64,000 nucleotides of DNA from Sphingorhabdus sp. (GTDB lineage Bacteria; Pseudomonadota; Alphaproteobacteria; Sphingomonadales; Sphingomonadaceae): the NCBI GenBank assembly GCA_028279555.1, contig JANQNO010000009.1, forward strand, positions 1-64,000. Direction: 5' to 3'. Made by a program: the position numbers and the translations under genes. How positions within the stretch are numbered: the first letter of the stretch is position 1; every line of letters begins with the position of its first letter. Below, one piece after another: positions 1 to 8,690 of the stretch. The notes below the pieces were generated by a model, which was not told the origin of the DNA, did not search any database, and saw only the letters and a program-made list of their open reading frames with translations.

Positions 1-2824
1 GTATGCGCGGGGTGAGCCTGCGGATATTGCGCCACATCTGACCGCGGTCGTTATAATAGCCGAGGCGGATATAGTCGCTGCCATTCTCCCGGATATGCAA
101 GGGCCGGCCGCTATCGTCATAGCTGTAGGTGAAATACTGCCCATCGGGATGGGTGATGCGCGTCCTCCTTCCCGCTATGTCATGATTGTAGGTGAGCGTC
201 TTGGGCGAGGAGAACATCCGGTTGGTGGATGAGGTCATCCGCCCCAGCACGTCATAGGCGTTATCCACGCCGGGGCCGGTCAGACTGTCAAAGCGCGCCT
301 TGGTCTGAAGCCCGCGGAAGTCATAATCATAATAGACATTGCGCGTATGCACCGCCGCCGCCCCCGGCTTGGCCGGAATGATCTTCGAGGTCATCCGGTT
401 CACCGCGTCGTAATTATAGGTGATGGTCAAGCCGTCGCGCTTGCGCAGGCTCGTACGGTTGCCATTGGCGTCATAGCTATATTGCTCATAATCGGTTGTC
501 GACACCGCTCCCGATGTCGACAAAGCTGTCGCCTGGGTCGCGTCATTATAGGCAGATGGCATGGTCTTGGAGGGGAAGGACCAGCGCGCCAGCCGGTCGA
601 AGCCATCATAGACCAGCTCGGCCTTGTTGCCATTGGCATCGATCACAAACTGCTTCTGGCCATTGACGGTGTAGCTGTAGGTGACCTCGGCCTGTTCTTT
701 GGCCGTCCCCACTGCGCGGCGCATCTGGGTGGGCCGGCCCAGAATGTCATAGATGGTCTTGGCGATGCGGTCCTTGCCCTGGCTGCCTTCGGTGCCCAGC
801 GTGCAGGCATCGGCAGGCGGATTGGCAAACAGCAGCATATTCATCCGCACCGCGGAGCATAAGGGCATATTGCGCGCATCATAGCTCGCCTGCGTCACGC
901 TCTGAATCGCATTGTCATCGCCCTTCACCACCGTCTTGGTCTGGAGGCGGCGGGTATTGTAAGTATGTTCAACCGTATCGAGGACCACCAGATTGGTATC
1001 GGTCGGGCTGGTGAGTGTGCCTTTTTCCACCTTCAAGACCTGATCATCGGCATCGCGGTAGGTGGTGCGCGTGGCGATATATTTGCCATTGCTGCCGGCA
1101 TTTTTGGGTGCAATCTCCCATGTCTTGCGCCCGAGTATGTCATAACGGTAATGCACCGTGTCTCCGCTCCCCGGCAGCGGGCCGTCGACGCTGAGCACCC
1201 GGCCTGCATCATTATAGCTGTATGTGGTGACCGCGCTGATGCTGCCGGTGCCGCCCGTCGCGGTCTCGGTGAGCGACAGCAAGGTATCATTCCAGTAGGT
1301 GATCTGTTTCACCACCTCATCCGCCGTCCCGCAGGTGAGATTGCCGCCCGAGGCGTTCTCGCTGCAAGTGCGGGTCTTGGTGAGGCGGTACACGCCATTT
1401 GCGCTTTGGGTATATTCATTGATGGTCTTTGTGCGCACGCCATTCGCATCGGCCGGCGCAAGGCTGGTCAACAGGCCGCCATGGCCCGTATCCCAGGTGT
1501 AATCGGTCTGGTTGCCTTTTGCATCGCGGGTGTAGTCAGGACGGAAGCACATAATGCCATAGCAAGGCCAGGAGGCGGTGCTGGAGGCGTAGAATGCGGT
1601 CTCGACAATATCGGAAAGGCCGCTGCCCGGTTTCGCGCTGCTGCGTTTCTCGGTGATGTTGCCGAGACCATCATAGGTCACCGCGACCGCATTGCCTTCC
1701 GGCTGGGTGATTTTCAGCAAGCGGCCATAAAAATCATGATCATATTGAGTGGATTGACCAAGCCCGTTGGTGATTTTGGTAACTCGCGGTGATGCCGTTC
1801 CGCCGGGGGCAGGATGCCAGATATCAGCCGAGCGGGTGAAACTGTTTGGACCTGTGACTGTGATTTTGCTGAATTTCGGTGTGAAAATATCCTGATAGGC
1901 ATGTGTCAGGTCGGTGTAGCTGTAATTCCAGCTGGTACCGTCGCGATCCACCTGCCCCACCGGCTTGGCGAATGTCGTGCCCGCGCTCGATGCTGTGGCC
2001 TCATAGCTGGGCGTGCTTTCCGTTGGCCGGGTCAGCGCGGTTGCGTTGACCAGTGGCGGTTCATCCATCTGGAACTGACAGCCGCCACAGGTCCAGCTGC
2101 GGTTGAGAAGGTCAGTAACGGTATTTCCGCTATAGGTATATTGCGCGACCAGAGTTGATCCCTTGTAGATGCCGACGCTGGCTACCTTGCGCCAACCCGC
2201 ATTGCTGCCGGTATTCGATTGATAGGTGAAGCGCATCTCATAGCCGAGATTGCTGACAATCTTGTTCGGGCGGTGCTGCGTGGTGGCACCAACCGTATAG
2301 GTGTCATAGGTATAGCTGTGCTTTTCGCCATTGGCCCATTTAACCCAGGAAGGATAGAGAACAAATCGCGAGCCACCTCCTGAAAGATTGGTGAAACTGG
2401 ATACCTTGTCGAAATAGACCTGTTTGCCGGTGCCGCCCTGATAATAGGTGAATATCGGTGCTGGTCCCGGGTTTATTCCGCCAGCAGCCGTCGATCCATT
2501 TTGCTTGGTGGAATTGCATTCAAAGTCAATACAGTCGAGCGATTCTGAAGTAGAGCCACCATGATTGACCTGAAAGCTTTGCTCATTGCCGGGCGGCACT
2601 GTCCCGATCATCATTGGCAGCAGATCTTGCACCTTGGTAAAGCGCAAATTGCCAGCGCCCGGCACCGCAAGCGGCGGCACCCTATGGGCGACTCGGCCCG
2701 TCAAGAGATCAACGCCATTTTCATCGGGCTCTATCTCAAGTGGCTTGATCTGCTGCGCAGCGGCAGGCTGCTGCATCAGCAGGAAGGCGAACAGGAGTGC
2801 GAACAGGCAGGCATGCTGTCTCAT
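1..2824 (-). CDS. RHS/YD-repeat secreted protein (C-terminus beyond window)
   Basis: An open minus-strand frame of 941 codons runs off the left edge. The N-terminus is a Sec signal peptide (hydrophobic residues 6-22, then PAAAQQ). The body carries many YD-type motifs, such as YDGLGNI, YNDAGRV, YDILGRK, YDANGNR and YDVLGRM, which mark RHS/YD-repeat shell proteins. The ATG overlaps the stop of the upstream Calx-beta gene (ATGA), so the two are probably co-translated. RHS proteins often carry a toxic or adhesive C-terminal tip; here that end lies outside the window, so the cargo is unknown. No VgrG or type VI gene is nearby, and the signal peptide argues for Sec export. Confidence 0.88.
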   Translation of the reverse strand, partial: MRQHACLFALLFAFLLMQQPAAAQQIKPLEIEPDENGVDLLTGRVAHRVPPLAVPGAGNLRFTKVQDLLPMMIGTVPPGNEQSFQVNHGGSTSESLDCIDFECNSTKQNGSTAAGGINPGPAPIFTYYQGGTGKQVYFDKVSSFTNLSGGGSRFVLYPSWVKWANGEKHSYTYDTYTVGATTQHRPNKIVSNLGYEMRFTYQSNTGSNAGWRKVASVGIYKGSTLVAQYTYSGNTVTDLLNRSWTCGGCQFQMDEPPLVNATALTRPTESTPSYEATASSAGTTFAKPVGQVDRDGTSWNYSYTDLTHAYQDIFTPKFSKITVTGPNSFTRSADIWHPAPGGTASPRVTKITNGLGQSTQYDHDFYGRLLKITQPEGNAVAVTYDGLGNITEKRSSAKPGSGLSDIVETAFYASSTASWPCYGIMCFRPDYTRDAKGNQTDYTWDTGHGGLLTSLAPADANGVRTKTINEYTQSANGVYRLTKTRTCSENASGGNLTCGTADEVVKQITYWNDTLLSLTETATGGTGSISAVTTYSYNDAGRVLSVDGPLPGSGDTVHYRYDILGRKTWEIAPKNAGSNGKYIATRTTYRDADDQVLKVEKGTLTSPTDTNLVVLDTVEHTYNTRRLQTKTVVKGDDNAIQSVTQASYDARNMPLCSAVRMNMLLFANPPADACTLGTEGSQGKDRIAKTIYDILGRPTQMRRAVGTAKEQAEVTYSYTVNGQKQFVIDANGNKAELVYDGFDRLARWSFPSKTMPSAYNDATQATALSTSGAVSTTDYEQYSYDANGNRTSLRKRDGLTITYNYDAVNRMTSKIIPAKPGAAAVHTRNVYYDYDFRGLQTKARFDSLTGPGVDNAYDVLGRMTSSTNRMFSSPKTLTYNHDIAGRRTRITHPDGQYFTYSYDDSGRPLHIRENGSDYIRLGYYNDRGQMWRNIRRLTPRI

Positions 2825-3726
2825 TGGCATGTCTCCTGGAACACGGTGACGGTCAGCACCCCGTTCGCGGTCGCGCCAAGGCTGTCTGCCACGACATAGT
2901 TGACGGTGTAGGTGCCTACCGCAGGTGGCGGGCCGAAGCGGATGTCGGAGCTGGTTGCGATAATTGCATGCGGACTGTCCTCGCTTACCAGCGCCAGCGG
3001 AGTGTTGCCTTCCGGATCGCTGTCATTGGCTGTCACATTCACCGACTCGAAGAAATCGCAAATGCTCATGCTCAGCGTATCCGGGACCGTGACCGGGGGG
3101 CTGTTTCCGCCGCCGCCATCATCGTCATTTATCGTGCCCGTGCCCTGCGCATCTGAGATGGTTGCGCCGCCGGTGGGCGCGCTGAGATTGACGAAGAATG
3201 TCTCGGTAAGCTCGCTGGCTGAATCGTCGACGGTGGCAATTGTCACCGTCTTGCTGGCCTCGCTGCTGCCAAAAGTCAGTATGCCAGAGGCGGCAGTATA
3301 GTCGCCGGGGGCCGATGCGGTATTGTTGGCGGTCGCATAGCTGACCGAATAGCTGCTTGAAACGCTGCCCGATTTGGTGACGATAAAGGTCAGGCTGCCG
3401 CCTTCGGTGACCGAGGCATCGCCGATCGAGAAGACCGGCGGGGTTCCTCCGCCCCCGCCCGAGCCGTTGCCGCCGCCGGTCGCGCCTGTCCCGCCGGGGT
3501 CTGCCGCGCCGCTCGATCCGCTGACATCATAGCCGGTGCGGTTACCCGCCTCGTCATAGGCGATGTCGGTTTCCACCCCGTCATTGACCGTCCCCGACTG
3601 CACCGTCTTCACCAGCCGGCCCAGCTCGTCATAGGTGTAGGTAACCGTCTCGCCCGCCTGCGGCGCGGCTGGGGCCAGGAGCCCTATCGCTGCACAACCT
3701 ACGAGGAGTCGTTGGCTATTTGTCAT
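2821..3726 (-). CDS. Secreted protein with YD-repeat start, Calx-beta and cadherin-like domains
   Basis: This 301-residue protein starts with a signal peptide (residues 1-25). Two YD-like motifs follow (YTYDELGRL and IAYDEAGNR), then a Gly/Ser-rich linker (about 70-95). A Calx-beta domain spans about 97-200 (VTEGGSLTF, DYTAASGTLTF-like and TINDDD motifs). The last 85 residues look like a cadherin-like or Ig-like fold with a Cys near each end. It overlaps the RHS gene by 4 nt and is likely its exported, Ca-binding or adhesive partner. The YD motifs at the front of a Calx-beta protein suggest it derives from an RHS or adhesin gene. Function beyond surface association is inference. Confidence 0.8.
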   Translation of the reverse strand: MTNSQRLLVGCAAIGLLAPAAPQAGETVTYTYDELGRLVKTVQSGTVNDGVETDIAYDEAGNRTGYDVSGSSGAADPGGTGATGGGNGSGGGGGTPPVFSIGDASVTEGGSLTFIVTKSGSVSSSYSVSYATANNTASAPGDYTAASGILTFGSSEASKTVTIATVDDSASELTETFFVNLSAPTGGATISDAQGTGTINDDDGGGGNSPPVTVPDTLSMSICDFFESVNVTANDSDPEGNTPLALVSEDSPHAIIATSSDIRFGPPPAVGTYTVNYVVADSLGATANGVLTVTVFQETCQ

Positions 3727-3997
3727 CGCTTGTCCTTTTCCGATTCGGATTGGAACATAGGAAGAACATAATCATGTAGGAAAACGCTTTCTTGCAAGCA
3801 GAAGCGATTACCGTGAATGGGGCGGAAAAGCCCGGCAGACTGCCGAGTTGCACCTGGTATCAATGCGGCGGATGAAAATCCCGATAACGGCCTGGCATGC
3901 ATGTCCCACTCTCCCCAGAAGAGTCAGTTTCAAAATAAAATGCAACCAGATTAGTATGTTATCGAGTCGAGAGCGTAGGCCTGTCGGTAATGGTGAG
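3727..3997. other. Gene-free stretch between RHS operon and truncated RidA gene
   Basis: I see no credible gene in these 271 bases. The part near 3760-3800 is A+T rich and could carry the promoter of the minus-strand RHS operon. The part near 3940-3997 should encode the second half of RidA if that gene were intact, but no frame there resembles RidA. It probably marks a rearrangement junction. Confidence 0.5.
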
Positions 3998-4195
3998 TCA
4001 ATGGCTGATCCCGGTAATTTTGCGCATCACCAATCGCAGTTGAGCTTCGAAATCGAGTTCGCTGCCGATTGTGCCATCTGGGTGAACGGTTAACTGGCCC
4101 GAGAGGTAAACAAGGCCGCCATGCACCATGGCCTGCGAATAGTGCCCTCCGGGAGGCGGCGCGCTTTCGGAAACTATCGCACGCGTATCAGTCAT
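3998..4195 (-). pseudogene. Truncated RidA-family protein (N-terminal half only)
   Basis: The 65 residues match the first half of the Rid/YjgF fold (HYSQAMVHGGLVYLSGQL, then a DFEAQLRLVM helix). The frame stops at GISH, where family members continue to about 125 residues. The missing half holds the conserved Arg and Glu that bind and hydrolyse the imine. None of the other frames downstream resumes RidA. It starts 3 nt after the D-serine dehydratase-like gene, so it was the second gene of that operon. RidA clears 2-aminoacrylate released by Ser/Thr dehydratases, so the pairing makes sense and the loss is notable. Treated as a deletion-truncated gene. Confidence 0.72.
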
Positions 4196-4198
4196 ATC

Positions 4199-5353
4199 CT
4201 ACCATCCTGAAAATCTCGGCCAGCGGGCGACTTCCTTGCCGGCGGGGTCGAGCACAATATATTCGCTGTGTTGAGCTGTCGTCGCGCAGGCGTGATTGGG
4301 CAGAATGCGCAATTGGGAGCCGACTGGCAGATCCGGCAATTGCGCTTCCGACCCTGTGCGTATTGAAATTACGCCATGCTCCTGGTTTGCCGACGACACG
4401 ATCATGTCCGGCAGCACTGTTCCGCGTGCATCGCAAACGAGGCCATACCCCTGGTCCACCGCCTGACCCGCCGTGCCGCGATCGCGCGACAAGGCCATCC
4501 AGCCTGCGTCGGTAATTATCCAGCCCTTGTCGCGCTGGTGTCCGATAACGGTCGTCAGCACGGAAAGGGCGATGTCTTCGGGTTTGCAGACACCAATCCC
4601 GGCCATGACGAGATCGAAGAAGACATAAACGCCCGCGCGAACCTCGCTGATACCGGTAAGATCGAGCGTATTCAACACTGTAGGCGTCGAGCCGATACTG
4701 GTCATCGGGGCCGGATAACCAGCATCGCGCAATATCCTGACTGCACGCAATACCGCTTCTCGCTCCTCCTCGGCGCAGGCACGCAATTCCTCCGGCGTTG
4801 CCGCATCGTATGAACCGCCTGCGTGGGTCATGACGCCGCGTAACTCGGCAGAAGGCGCGAGCGTTTCGGCGATATGCAAGAGACCCGCGGAATCATCGGG
4901 CGAAATTCCCGAGCGGTGGCCGTCACTATCGATTTCGATCAGTACCGGGATGGCAATGGCGTGATTTTCGCAATAGCCCGCGACTATACGCGCCGCTGCG
5001 ATATTGTCGGTCACGACCGTCAGATCCACGCCGCGCGCCCTCAGCCTGGCTACGCGATCGAGCTTGGCACTGGTGATACCGACCGCGTAGAGGATATCGC
5101 TGTATCCTTCGTCAGCGAAAATCTCGGCTTCCTTCAGAGTCGAAACTGTGATGGCTTCGGTGCCAAGTGCCTTGGTGATCCTTCTGGCAAGAGCAGCGGA
5201 CTTGACGGTCTTGAGATGCGGGCGATGCTTGCTGTCGCCCGTGGCTGCGCCGACGCGCTCCCTCATGCGTTCAAGGTTCGCATCAAGTTTGTCGCGATCA
5301 ACCAGCAAAGCAGGGGTCTGTATATCAAACGGTGCGTCTATATCGACGGACAT
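4199..5353 (-). CDS. D-serine dehydratase / D-threonine aldolase-like PLP enzyme
   Basis: The 384-residue protein has the alanine-racemase-type barrel followed by the DSD1-like C-terminal domain. The PLP lysine is K48 in RPHLKTVKS. The metal site is H354 and C356 in PNHACAT, as in eukaryotic D-serine dehydratase and bacterial D-threonine aldolase. Length fits the family (about 370-390). It acts on a D-hydroxy amino acid; sequence alone does not separate D-Ser deamination from D-Thr aldol cleavage. The following RidA remnant favours a dehydratase that releases 2-aminoacrylate or a related imine. Cytoplasmic. Confidence 0.82.
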   Translation of the reverse strand: MSVDIDAPFDIQTPALLVDRDKLDANLERMRERVGAATGDSKHRPHLKTVKSAALARRITKALGTEAITVSTLKEAEIFADEGYSDILYAVGITSAKLDRVARLRARGVDLTVVTDNIAAARIVAGYCENHAIAIPVLIEIDSDGHRSGISPDDSAGLLHIAETLAPSAELRGVMTHAGGSYDAATPEELRACAEEEREAVLRAVRILRDAGYPAPMTSIGSTPTVLNTLDLTGISEVRAGVYVFFDLVMAGIGVCKPEDIALSVLTTVIGHQRDKGWIITDAGWMALSRDRGTAGQAVDQGYGLVCDARGTVLPDMIVSSANQEHGVISIRTGSEAQLPDLPVGSQLRILPNHACATTAQHSEYIVLDPAGKEVARWPRFSGW

Positions 5354-5477
5354 GCTGATCTCCGGGTAAGCAATCAGGTGCGACTTGGCAAGGCTATTCG
5401 AGCCGATCCTTCGGCTTTCTCATAGACATGCGGCAAGTAAGATTGACCCACCCGGCAACCATCCCTAAATTGCGGCT

Positions 5478-6014
5478 ATGGCGATCCTACCCATCCTTGA
5501 AGTGCCCGACCCGCGGCTGAAGACGATTTCGCAGCCGGTGACGGTGTTTGACGCCGAGCTCAAACAGCTGGTCGAGGACATGTTCGAGACCATGTATGCA
5601 GCGCCGGGCATCGGTCTTGCGGCGATACAGGTCGGCGTGCCCAAGCGCGTGCTGGTGATCGACCTGCAGGAACCGGAGGAGGAAGACGGTGAGCCGGTCA
5701 GGGATCCGCGGATCTTTATCAATCCGGAAATTCTCGATCCGTCGGAGGAATTGGCAAGCTACAATGAAGGCTGCCTGTCGGTGCCGGACCAGTTTGCCGA
5801 GGTCGAGCGGCCGGCGACGATCCACGCGCGCTGGCAAGATACCGATGGCGGCACCCATGAAGAGGATATGGACGGGCTGCTCGCGACCTGCCTTCAGCAT
5901 GAGATGGATCATCTGGAGGGCATTCTCTTCATCGACCATCTGTCGCGGCTCAAGCGCCAGATGGTGCTCAAAAAACTCCAGAAAGAACGCAAGCTTAAGG
6001 GCGTGGCGGCCTAG
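5478..6014 (+). CDS. def: Peptide deformylase
   Basis: The enzyme removes the formyl group from the N-terminal Met of new proteins. All three family motifs are present in 178 residues: GIGLAAIQ (44-51), EGCLS (97-101, metal ligand C99) and HEMDH (141-145, metal ligands H141 and H145 with catalytic E142). Full length for a type 1 enzyme. It converges on the LpoA-like gene with only 8 bases between the stops. Confidence 0.97.
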   Translation: MAILPILEVPDPRLKTISQPVTVFDAELKQLVEDMFETMYAAPGIGLAAIQVGVPKRVLVIDLQEPEEEDGEPVRDPRIFINPEILDPSEELASYNEGCLSVPDQFAEVERPATIHARWQDTDGGTHEEDMDGLLATCLQHEMDHLEGILFIDHLSRLKRQMVLKKLQKERKLKGVAA

Positions 6015-6022
6015 CGGCCTCT

Positions 6023-7162
6023 CTATTGCGGGAAGGTGCGCGGGGCCGGGTCGATCGTTACAAACTCGCCCTGACGCACTTCCTGCACCTCCAGCATGCG
6101 TTCGGACAGGCCGTTTGGCATAAAGCGGAATGCGCCATCTATGCCGATAAATCCGCCCGGATCGGTGAGCCGGTTTACGGGGAAGCTTGAGCCCAGCTGC
6201 CAATTTTGCGCTACGCGCGCGGTCAGAAGAACAGCGTCATAGCCCAGGCTGGAAAGCCGGAAAGGCGTGGTGCCGAAACGCTGGCGATATTTGCTCGCAT
6301 ACTGGCTGTATAGGCCGTCTGCGACGCTGGCGAACCAGGCACCATAAGCCGCGCTGTTCCCTGCCAGCGAGCCGTCGATATTCCATTGGTCGGTGCCGAG
6401 GATTTTGCTTTGCGGCATGCCATGCCGGCGTACCGAGGGGATCGTGGCGAGTGCCAGATTGCCGCTGGCCGCGACCAGTACGGCATCCACATCGCCTTTC
6501 TGGCCCAGCCGCCGGGTTGCGGCGTCGATCGACGAGCGCGAACGGTCGATCTCCTCTATGCCGACCAGCCGCCCGCCTGAATTGCGAACGGCGCTCGTCA
6601 GGTTGGAGAGCGCACGCTGGCCATAGACATTCTTGGTGACGATGCCGCCGAAACGGGTCATCCCTTGCATCCGCGCATAGCGGACCACACGCTCGATCGA
6701 TTGTCCGGGCAAATGCCCCATCAGGAAGACATTCTGCCCTGCAACGCCGACATCGTTGGAAAAACTGATGATCGGAATGCCGGCAGGCCGGGCGATGGTG
6801 GCGACCTTTACGACATTATCGCCGCGCAGCGGGCCGAGGATCAGCTTGTTCCCATCGGCGACTGCACGCGTAGCCGCCGCTTCGACGCCCAGCGCCGTGT
6901 CATAGGTGGTCATGCGGATCGAGGTATTCTTGGTATCGAGCAAAGCCAGCGTTGTCGCGTTGGCGATCGAACGCCCAACCTGTCCATCCGAACCGGTAAC
7001 GGGAAGGAGCAGGGCAACACGGTGGCGGTCGCTATCCGATGCCACGACATTTGCGGGGTCGACGGCCGGCGTGGAAGCCGTTTCCGGCACTTCACCGCCG
7101 CGCGGGATCGCCTGACAGGCCGCGAGGAATGCCATCATGCCCAGCGCGAGAATGCGTTTCAC
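6023..7162 (-). CDS. LpoA-like penicillin-binding protein activator lipoprotein
   Basis: The protein has a periplasmic-binding-protein fold of the Leu/Ile/Val receptor type. Conserved stretches include VALLLPVTG and LILGPLRGDNV, the latter in the first lobe. I place the start at the GTG at 7162, because VKRILALGMMAFLAAC is then a proper lipoprotein signal (lipobox LAAC, about 379 residues). A longer reading from 7231 would put extra charged residues before it and reach the rsmI start. It lies divergent to rsmI with yraN beyond, the same association as E. coli lpoA-rsmI-yraN. The likely role is activation of a class A PBP from the outer membrane; this is inferred from family and context. Confidence 0.82.
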   Translation of the reverse strand: MKRILALGMMAFLAACQAIPRGGEVPETASTPAVDPANVVASDSDRHRVALLLPVTGSDGQVGRSIANATTLALLDTKNTSIRMTTYDTALGVEAAATRAVADGNKLILGPLRGDNVVKVATIARPAGIPIISFSNDVGVAGQNVFLMGHLPGQSIERVVRYARMQGMTRFGGIVTKNVYGQRALSNLTSAVRNSGGRLVGIEEIDRSRSSIDAATRRLGQKGDVDAVLVAASGNLALATIPSVRRHGMPQSKILGTDQWNIDGSLAGNSAAYGAWFASVADGLYSQYASKYRQRFGTTPFRLSSLGYDAVLLTARVAQNWQLGSSFPVNRLTDPGGFIGIDGAFRFMPNGLSERMLEVQEVRQGEFVTIDPAPRTFPQ

Positions 7163-7232
7163 GGCGCTCCAGCGATTTTCACCCCTGACCGCTTGCGAGC
7201 CGCCCATACTTCCTGCAATAGCCATAGCCATA

Positions 7233-8099
7233 ATGTCTGTCCCGGATCAAAAAAGCGCCCCCAAACTGGCACTTGAGTCGGGTCTTTACATTGTCGCTAC
7301 CCCCATCGGCAACCTTGCAGATATTTCGCGGCGCGCCTGTGACATATTGGCAGCGGCAGATATCGTGGCGGTGGAAGACAGCCGGGTGACCGGCAAATTG
7401 CTGAGTTACCTTGGCCTCAAAAAACGCATGCTGCGCCATGATGATTTTGCCGCGAAGAGTGCGAGCGAAGAAATATTGGCGGCAGCGCGCGAGGGCGTGG
7501 TGGCACTGGTGAGCGATGCGGGAACGCCGCTGATTTCCGATCCCGGCTACAGATTGGTGCGCGCGGCGCGAGAGGCGGGCATCGCCGTTTATGGCGTGCC
7601 GGGGCCGAGTGCAGCGATCACGGCGCTGTCGATCAGCGGATTGCCCACGGACCGTTTCCTGTTTGCCGGATTCCTGCCCGCAAAGGACAAGGCAAGGCGC
7701 GATGCGCTGGCGCAGCTGACCGGGATCGACGCGACGCTGGTTTTTTATGAAAGCGGGCCGCGACTTGGTAAAACGCTAGGCGCTGCAGCCGAGACACTGG
7801 GCGAACGCGAGGCGGCGGTGGCGCGCGAACTGACCAAGAAATTCGAAGAAGTGGTGACCGGCAGTCTGGCTGAACTCGCTGCGCGCTATGCCAGCGAGGT
7901 ACCAAAAGGCGAGATTGTGCTCATCATCGGCCCACCTGATGACAACAGGATTGTAGCCAGCGATGGGGAGCTTGATAATGCCCTGGCCGATGCCCTGGAA
8001 AGCCTGCCGCCTGCCGGGGCCGCGAAGAAAGTGGCAAAGCGTTTCGGTGTGGACCGCAAGGCGCTTTACGCACGCGCGCTGGAGATGAAAGGTGGGTGA
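7233..8099 (+). CDS. rsmI: 16S rRNA (cytidine1402-2'-O)-methyltransferase
   Basis: RsmI uses S-adenosylmethionine to methylate the ribose of C1402 in the 16S rRNA decoding centre. The 288-residue protein shows YIVATPIGNLADI near the start, then SDAGTPLISDPGYRLV and VPGPSAAITALSISGLP, all diagnostic of the YraL/RsmI tetrapyrrole-methylase fold. I chose the ATG at 7233; an upstream extension to 7137 would run into the divergent lipoprotein gene and has no family similarity. yraN follows after a repeat-bearing gap. Confidence 0.96.
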   Translation: MSVPDQKSAPKLALESGLYIVATPIGNLADISRRACDILAAADIVAVEDSRVTGKLLSYLGLKKRMLRHDDFAAKSASEEILAAAREGVVALVSDAGTPLISDPGYRLVRAAREAGIAVYGVPGPSAAITALSISGLPTDRFLFAGFLPAKDKARRDALAQLTGIDATLVFYESGPRLGKTLGAAAETLGEREAAVARELTKKFEEVVTGSLAELAARYASEVPKGEIVLIIGPPDDNRIVASDGELDNALADALESLPPAGAAKKVAKRFGVDRKALYARALEMKGG

Positions 8100-8111
8100 A
8101 TGGTCCAAACC

Positions 8112-8212
8112 AAGCCCCTCCTCTTCAGGGGAGGGGCAGCGAGCTCCGGACTTGATCCGGAGCGCAGCGGGGTGGGGCGCAAATCCGTGTCTCGACTTCG
8201 CTCGACACGAAC
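8112..8212. repeat. Intergenic palindromic repeat cluster between rsmI and yraN
   Basis: Three inverted repeats in a row fill this gap: one of C/G runs around CTCTTCAG (8115-8136), CTCCGGACTTGATCCGGAG (8144-8162), and GTGTCTCGAC-TT-CGCTCGACAC-like (8187-8208). The motifs resemble small repeats scattered between genes in many sphingomonads. They can form hairpins in the rsmI-yraN transcript. Confidence 0.7.
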
Positions 8213-8230
8213 GGAATCTTTGTTGCTTCA

Positions 8231-8590
8231 ATGCCCGGTAAACGCAAAATTGCCGAAAAACGCGGGCGGCGCGGCGAATGGATCGCTGCCTGGTGGCTCA
8301 GGCTGCACGGCTGGCGCATCATTGACAGCCGGGTGAAAACCCCGCGCGGAGAAATCGATCTGGTTGCCCGGCGCGGCAAAACCCTCGCATTTGTCGAGGT
8401 GAAGGCACGGGCCACCCAGGAACAGCTCGATCTTGCCATTGACGAATATCGGCTACGCAGGGTGGTTGCTGCTGCAGAAATGCTCGCCGGGCGCTATGGC
8501 GAAGACATGGACAGCATCCGTATCGATGTGATTCTGGTTGCGCCATGGGCCTTGCCGCGCCATCTGGTGAATGTCGGGCAAATGATGTGA
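8231..8590 (+). CDS. YraN/UPF0102 endonuclease-fold protein
   Basis: This 119-residue protein has the UPF0102 restriction-endonuclease-like core: GEWIAAWWLRLHGW, then RGEIDLVARRGKTLAFVEVKAR, where E and D of GEIDLV and ExK of VEVKAR would bind metal. It sits directly after rsmI and before gshB. Biochemical role is not established for the family; a structure-specific nuclease role is inferred. Confidence 0.9.
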   Translation: MPGKRKIAEKRGRRGEWIAAWWLRLHGWRIIDSRVKTPRGEIDLVARRGKTLAFVEVKARATQEQLDLAIDEYRLRRVVAAAEMLAGRYGEDMDSIRIDVILVAPWALPRHLVNVGQMM

Positions 8591-8607
8591 AGAGCTCCTC
8601 TTGTTTC

Positions 8608-8677
8608 ACCGTAGCCCTGAGCTTGTCGAAGGGCGCTTATCCGGTTAGTCGTGCTTCGACAGGCTCAGCACTACGGT
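8608..8677. repeat. Inverted repeat with TGTCGAAG core
   Basis: The left arm (8608-8633, ACCGTAGCCCTGAGCTTGTC...) and the right arm (8650-8677) are near-exact inverses around a short loop. Both contain CTGAGC-(T/C)TGTCGAAG. The hairpin lies 14 bases upstream of gshB. It belongs to a repeat type that recurs at 44969-45088 in this window (CTTCGACAAGCTCAGCAT). Confidence 0.72.
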
Positions 8678-8690
8678 TTGGACAATCCTG

